A stretch of 64,000 nucleotides of DNA from DATJGS01 sp035494735 (GTDB taxonomy: Bacteria; Eisenbacteria; RBG-16-71-46): positions 38,102 to 102,101 of the forward strand of contig DATJGS010000026.1 in the NCBI GenBank assembly GCA_035494735.1, given 5' to 3'. Below, one piece after another: positions 60,859 to 64,000 of the stretch (the stretch's first letter is position 1; each line of letters begins with the position of its first letter). The position numbers and the translations under genes are program-made. Under the pieces are notes generated by a model that was given only the letters and a program-made list of their open reading frames with translations, did no database searches and was not told the origin of the DNA.

Positions 60859-62604
60859 ATGACGCCCGAACGGCCCGACGTGGAGCGGGCGGCCCCGTCC
60901 GACGCGACGCTCGCCGCCGAAGGCGCGATCCCGCGCGTGCTCGTCGTCGACGACGAGCCGTCCGTCATCGACGTCTTCCAGGAGTTCCTGAGCGGCCAGG
61001 GCTACGCGCTGTCCATCGCCTCGAGCGGCGAGGAGGCGGTGCGCCTCATTCCCGACCTGCATCCGGACATCATCCTCACCGACATCAACCTCCCCGGCCT
61101 GTCCGGCCTCGAGGTGATGCGTTACGCGAAGACCGTGGATCCCGAGGTCGCGGTCATCGTCGTGACCGGTTACGCGTCGGCCTCGACCGCCATCGACGCC
61201 CTGCGCCAGGGCGCGTTCAACTACGTGACGAAGCCGTTCGACCTGGACGAAGTCCACCAGATCGTCGAGCGCGCGATCGCGAACCGCCGCCTGAAGGCCA
61301 TCAACCGCGCCCTCGTCGAAGACCTGCGCCAGAAGAACGAGATCCTGCGCGACCACGAGCAGGCGCTGCGCGAGCGCGTGCGCGTCGCCACGTCGCAGCT
61401 CACGTCCCTGTACGACGTCGGCAAGGAGGTCATGGCCGACCTCGAGCTGGCGCCGCGCGTCGCCATGATCACCGGTCGCGCCGCCGAACTGACGTCCGCG
61501 GCCGGCGCCGTGCTGTATCTGAACCAGGAAGACACGATGGACTTCCGCGCCGTGGCCGCGTCGGGGATGGCGCTGGCCGGGGGCGAGGACAACGTGTGGC
61601 GTGCCGTCGAGCACGCGCCGCTCAGCCAGCCGGCGCTCGAGGGCGTGCCGGCCCGGCTGCCGTGCGCGGACGGCGTCGCGTCCTTCGTGCTGCCCGGCGT
61701 GCCCGACCGGCGCTTTTCGTCGCTGCTGGCCGTGCCGCTCATCACCGGCGGCGAGACCGTCGGCGTGCTCGCGCTCGTCGACAAGGCCAACGGCTTCACC
61801 GACGACGACGAGGGCTTCATGGCGCTGTACGCGTCCCAGAGCGCGGCCGCCGTGCGCAACTCGCAGCTCTACGAACACACGAAGAGCCTGGATCGGCTCA
61901 AGTCCGAGTTCGTGGCCGTCGTGTCGCACGAGATCCGCACGCCGCTCACGTCGGTCAAGGGCGCGGTCGAACTGCTGTCCGACGAACGGTTCTTCAAGAA
62001 CACGGAGCAACAGGCCAAGCTCCTGACCATCGCGCACGCGAACGCGGAACGCCTGCTCGAACTCATCAACGGCATCCTCGACTTCTCGAAGCTCGAGGCG
62101 GCGGCCCTGCCCATGAGCATCGAGCGCCAGCGCATCGAGCCGGTCATCCAGCAGGCCGCGGACAACCTGAGCACGCTCATCAACGAGCGGCGCATCCACC
62201 TCGACTTGAACCTTTCCGCGGATCTGCCCGACCTGATGCTGGACCCGAATCGCGTCGCCCAGGTGGTCACGAACCTGATCTCGAACGCCATCAAGTTCTC
62301 GCCGCCCGATGGGCGCATCGAGATCTCGGCCGAGCGCTGGGAGGGGGTCGTGCGCGTCGGCGTGCGCGATCACGGCGACGGCATCGCCATCGACGATCTG
62401 CCCAAGCTGTTCAAGAAGTTCTCGCAGATCGATTCCGGCGCGACGCGCAAGGTCGGCGGCACGGGCCTCGGGCTCGTCATCTGCAAGGGCATCGTCGAAC
62501 AGCTCGGCGGCAAGATCTGGGTCGAGAGCGTGCCGGCCCAGGGCAGCACGTTCTACTTCACGCTCGTCCCCGCCGAACCCAGCGCCGCCGCCGCGGCCGC
62601 GTAG
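60859..62604 (+). CDS. REC-GAF-HisKA-HATPase hybrid histidine kinase
   Basis: The 581-residue kinase has an N-terminal receiver (VLVVDDEPSV near 28, acceptor Asp near 75 in ILTDINLPG, TKPFDL near 126), a coiled linker, a GAF domain near 195-345, HisKA with VSHEIRTPLTS near 355 and an ATPase with NLISNAIKFSPPDG near 473 and GTGLGLVICKG near 535. No membrane helix is present. Its own receiver would take phosphate from another kinase, or feed back on its activity. It is the final gene of the operon and is followed by a hairpin. GGGGGA lies before the ATG. Confidence 0.93.
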   Translation: MTPERPDVERAAPSDATLAAEGAIPRVLVVDDEPSVIDVFQEFLSGQGYALSIASSGEEAVRLIPDLHPDIILTDINLPGLSGLEVMRYAKTVDPEVAVIVVTGYASASTAIDALRQGAFNYVTKPFDLDEVHQIVERAIANRRLKAINRALVEDLRQKNEILRDHEQALRERVRVATSQLTSLYDVGKEVMADLELAPRVAMITGRAAELTSAAGAVLYLNQEDTMDFRAVAASGMALAGGEDNVWRAVEHAPLSQPALEGVPARLPCADGVASFVLPGVPDRRFSSLLAVPLITGGETVGVLALVDKANGFTDDDEGFMALYASQSAAAVRNSQLYEHTKSLDRLKSEFVAVVSHEIRTPLTSVKGAVELLSDERFFKNTEQQAKLLTIAHANAERLLELINGILDFSKLEAAALPMSIERQRIEPVIQQAADNLSTLINERRIHLDLNLSADLPDLMLDPNRVAQVVTNLISNAIKFSPPDGRIEISAERWEGVVRVGVRDHGDGIAIDDLPKLFKKFSQIDSGATRKVGGTGLGLVICKGIVEQLGGKIWVESVPAQGSTFYFTLVPAEPSAAAAAA

Positions 62605-62608
62605 CCGC

Positions 62609-62627
62609 GCCTCGCGTCGCGCGAGGC
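62609..62627 (+). terminator. Hairpin at the end of the fliA operon
   Basis: GCCTCGCG (62609-62616) pairs with CGCGAGGC (62620-62627) around TCG, five bases after the stop. No T-tract follows. Confidence 0.4.
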
Positions 62628-62636
62628 ACTCACGGC

Positions 62637-62665
62637 TTGATCGTCGCGCGCGCACCAGCTAACGT
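62637..62665 (+). promoter_or_regulatory. Candidate promoter of the co-polymerase-like gene
   Basis: TTGATC (62637-62642) and TAACGT (62660-62665) are spaced by 17 bases. The -10 is weak. It would start transcription about 40 bases before the ATG at 62711. Confidence 0.35.
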
Positions 62666-62710
62666 CGCGCCCGGTTCACTCCCGACACGCTGCGACCCGC
62701 TTGCACCGCC

Positions 62711-64000
62711 ATGACGGCCCCTTCGATGAGCGCCACGGACGACGCGCGTTCCACCCAACGCCGACTCGCGAATCGCCAGCCCGGCGCCCGCGTGCCCGCG
62801 GCGTTCGCCCTCGCCGGCATCCTCCCCGGCGCGCTGCTGGGAGCGGCCCTGTTCGCGATTCCCGCAATCCTTCCGGCGTGGCCGCGCTACGCCACGACGC
62901 TGCCGTGGGAGGGCGCCGCCCCGGTCAGCCGCGCGACGTCGCCGTGGGCCGAGGCCGCCCGGCTGCCGGGAGCGGACGTGCGCCTCGAGGTTCGCGCCCC
63001 GAGTCGCGCGGCCGCCGAAGCCCTGGCCGAGCGCTTCGAGGTCGAGCGCGCCGGCGACGGCGCTCCCGAGCGCGACCGGCGCGCGCGTCTGCGCGCCGAG
63101 CTGGCGCCGCGCGCGCCCGATCCGCTGCCCGCGCTCGCGCCGGCCACCGAGTGCGCGACGTTGCTCGAGGCGCGCGCCCGGATCGGGCGCACGCTGGCGG
63201 GCGAGGGCCCGGTGCTGGCGGCGGACGACGCGGCGACGCTGCCGGCCGCGTTGCGCGACGCGGACCAGGTGGTCGAGGCCGCGGCGCTCGCGTTCGATCC
63301 GGCCGCGCTGCGTCCGGCGCTGGCGGCGGCCGATCGCCTGGAGCGCGCCTGGTTGGAGCGCCTCGCCGCCGAGGACGCGACGCGCGCGTTCGAGGCGTGG
63401 CGCGCGCGCGAGCGCTCGCGCGCCGCGGAGTTCGAAGACGCCGCGACGGTGCTGGCCGCGGACGTGACGCCGTTCCAGCACACGCTGTCGACGTGGTGGC
63501 TGCCGATCTTCGCGCTCGAGCTCGAGCGTGGAGTGCCCGACGCCGCACGCGCCGTGTCCGCGTCGCGTGCCGCGCACCCCGCTCCGGCGCGGCCGTGGTG
63601 GCCGGCCTGGGTCGTGGCCGCGCTCGCCGGAGCGCTGGCGGGCGGCGCCGGCTCCTGGCTCGCGGCGCGCGCGCGCCCGCTGCCGCGGCCGCGGCCGGCG
63701 CTCGCGAGCGCCGAGCGGCACGTGCTCCCGGCGACGTCGCAGGCCGCGCTCCACGTGCTGAGCGGCTCCGAGTCGCGCCGCGTCGCGCTCGCCGCGCTCG
63801 ACGTCGCCGCGCATTTCGTGGCGCGCGGCGAGCGCGTGCTCGTCGTCGACGGCGCGCGGCGCCTCGGCATGCACGAGCAGCTCGGACTCGAGGGCGGCGC
63901 CGGCACGCTGGACTGCCTGGCCGGGCGCGCGACGCTCGGGACCTGCGTGCGTGAGGTCTGGGGGGAGGGGCTGTACCTGCTCCCGGTCGGGCTGCCGGGG
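62711..64000 (+). CDS. Wzc/CpsD-like polysaccharide co-polymerase, 3' truncated
   Basis: The frame from the ATG at 62711 is open to the last base, 430 codons. A membrane helix near residues 29-53 leads to a large, helical, extracytoplasmic region. A second helix lies near 294-316 and a cytoplasmic domain follows. That layout matches Wzz/Wzc-type co-polymerases. The cytoplasmic part aligns with bacterial tyrosine kinases: VLVVDGARRLGMHEQLGL near 377-394 and GTLDCLAGRATLGTCVRE near 398-415. But the Walker A loop is not intact (SGSESRRVAL near 350) and the A' motif DxDxR reads DGARR. It may bind nucleotides poorly or act as a scaffold. The C-terminal end lies beyond the window. Confidence 0.65.
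   Translation, partial: MTAPSMSATDDARSTQRRLANRQPGARVPAAFALAGILPGALLGAALFAIPAILPAWPRYATTLPWEGAAPVSRATSPWAEAARLPGADVRLEVRAPSRAAAEALAERFEVERAGDGAPERDRRARLRAELAPRAPDPLPALAPATECATLLEARARIGRTLAGEGPVLAADDAATLPAALRDADQVVEAAALAFDPAALRPALAAADRLERAWLERLAAEDATRAFEAWRARERSRAAEFEDAATVLAADVTPFQHTLSTWWLPIFALELERGVPDAARAVSASRAAHPAPARPWWPAWVVAALAGALAGGAGSWLAARARPLPRPRPALASAERHVLPATSQAALHVLSGSESRRVALAALDVAAHFVARGERVLVVDGARRLGMHEQLGLEGGAGTLDCLAGRATLGTCVREVWGEGLYLLPVGLPG

Noticed and set aside
62630..63906. Minus-strand and second-frame open frames at the right edge
   Set aside because: The +62711 frame has membrane helices and kinase-like motifs and stays open to the edge; the alternatives are Arg/Ala-rich without motifs.

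Overview
The window is very GC-rich chromosomal DNA, almost entirely coding, with most adjacent genes overlapping by 1-17 bases (ATGA, GTGA, TAGTG and TGATG junctions). The cell appears diderm: there is an LpxL/HtrB-family acyltransferase, many secreted proteins and a secreted propeller protein with a FlgD/T9SS-like C-terminal module. Cell-wall synthesis is of the meso-DAP type, judged from the MurE DNPR motif. An MglA-type GTPase, CsrA, an FlhG-like ATPase and a sigma-28 factor suggest a motile bacterium. This combination fits a high-GC lineage near the FCB/Candidatus Eisenbacteria-Gemmatimonadota grade. That placement is an inference; the window holds no rRNA to settle it. No tRNA, rRNA, IS element or CRISPR array was seen.

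Region 1 (1-24280) is a surface-polysaccharide locus. It holds a truncated polytopic membrane protein, seven glycosyltransferases or GT-C-type proteins, a Wzx-like flippase, an AsnB-type amidotransferase, a polysaccharide deacetylase, three GNAT/FemAB-fold proteins, a YfhO-type membrane protein, a methyltransferase with a zinc ribbon, an NHL-repeat protein and a large secreted propeller protein.

Region 2 (24376-41450) is a compact dcw cluster: mraZ - STAS gene - rsmH - ftsL - ftsI (with PASTA domains) - murE - murF - mraY - murD - ftsW - murG - murC - ftsQ - ftsA - ftsZ. It starts with a recognisable promoter and a MraZ operator of 10-bp-spaced TGGGG repeats. murB and ddl are absent from the run, and a STAS gene lies between mraZ and rsmH.

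Region 3 (41541-49289) holds a TPR protein, rpmB with a clean intrinsic terminator, recG, an MJ0042 zinc-ribbon protein, and a leftward operon of an LpxL/PatA-like acyltransferase, a PimA-like glycosyltransferase and an MFS transporter.

Region 4 (49442-62604) is a regulatory and motility region. It contains an unrecognised 141-residue protein, an MglA GTPase with a long repetitive tail, a small exported protein, an orphan trpA, csrA, a FlgM-like gene and an NtrB/NtrC-type pair. An eight-gene overlapping operon follows: receiver, sigma-region-4-like protein, small helical protein, FlhG-like ATPase, FliA, HisKA-only protein, GAF plus degenerate GGDEF protein, and REC-GAF-histidine kinase. A sigma-54-type promoter stands before the fliA operon, next to the sigma-54 activator gene. 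Two sigma-28-type promoters with identical 15-bp spacing stand before csrA-flgM and before the mglA-like gene. Together they suggest a sigma-54 to sigma-28 cascade that includes the MglA GTPase.

The right edge (62711-64000) is an open reading frame running off the window: a Wzc/CpsD-like polysaccharide co-polymerase whose nucleotide-binding motifs look eroded.
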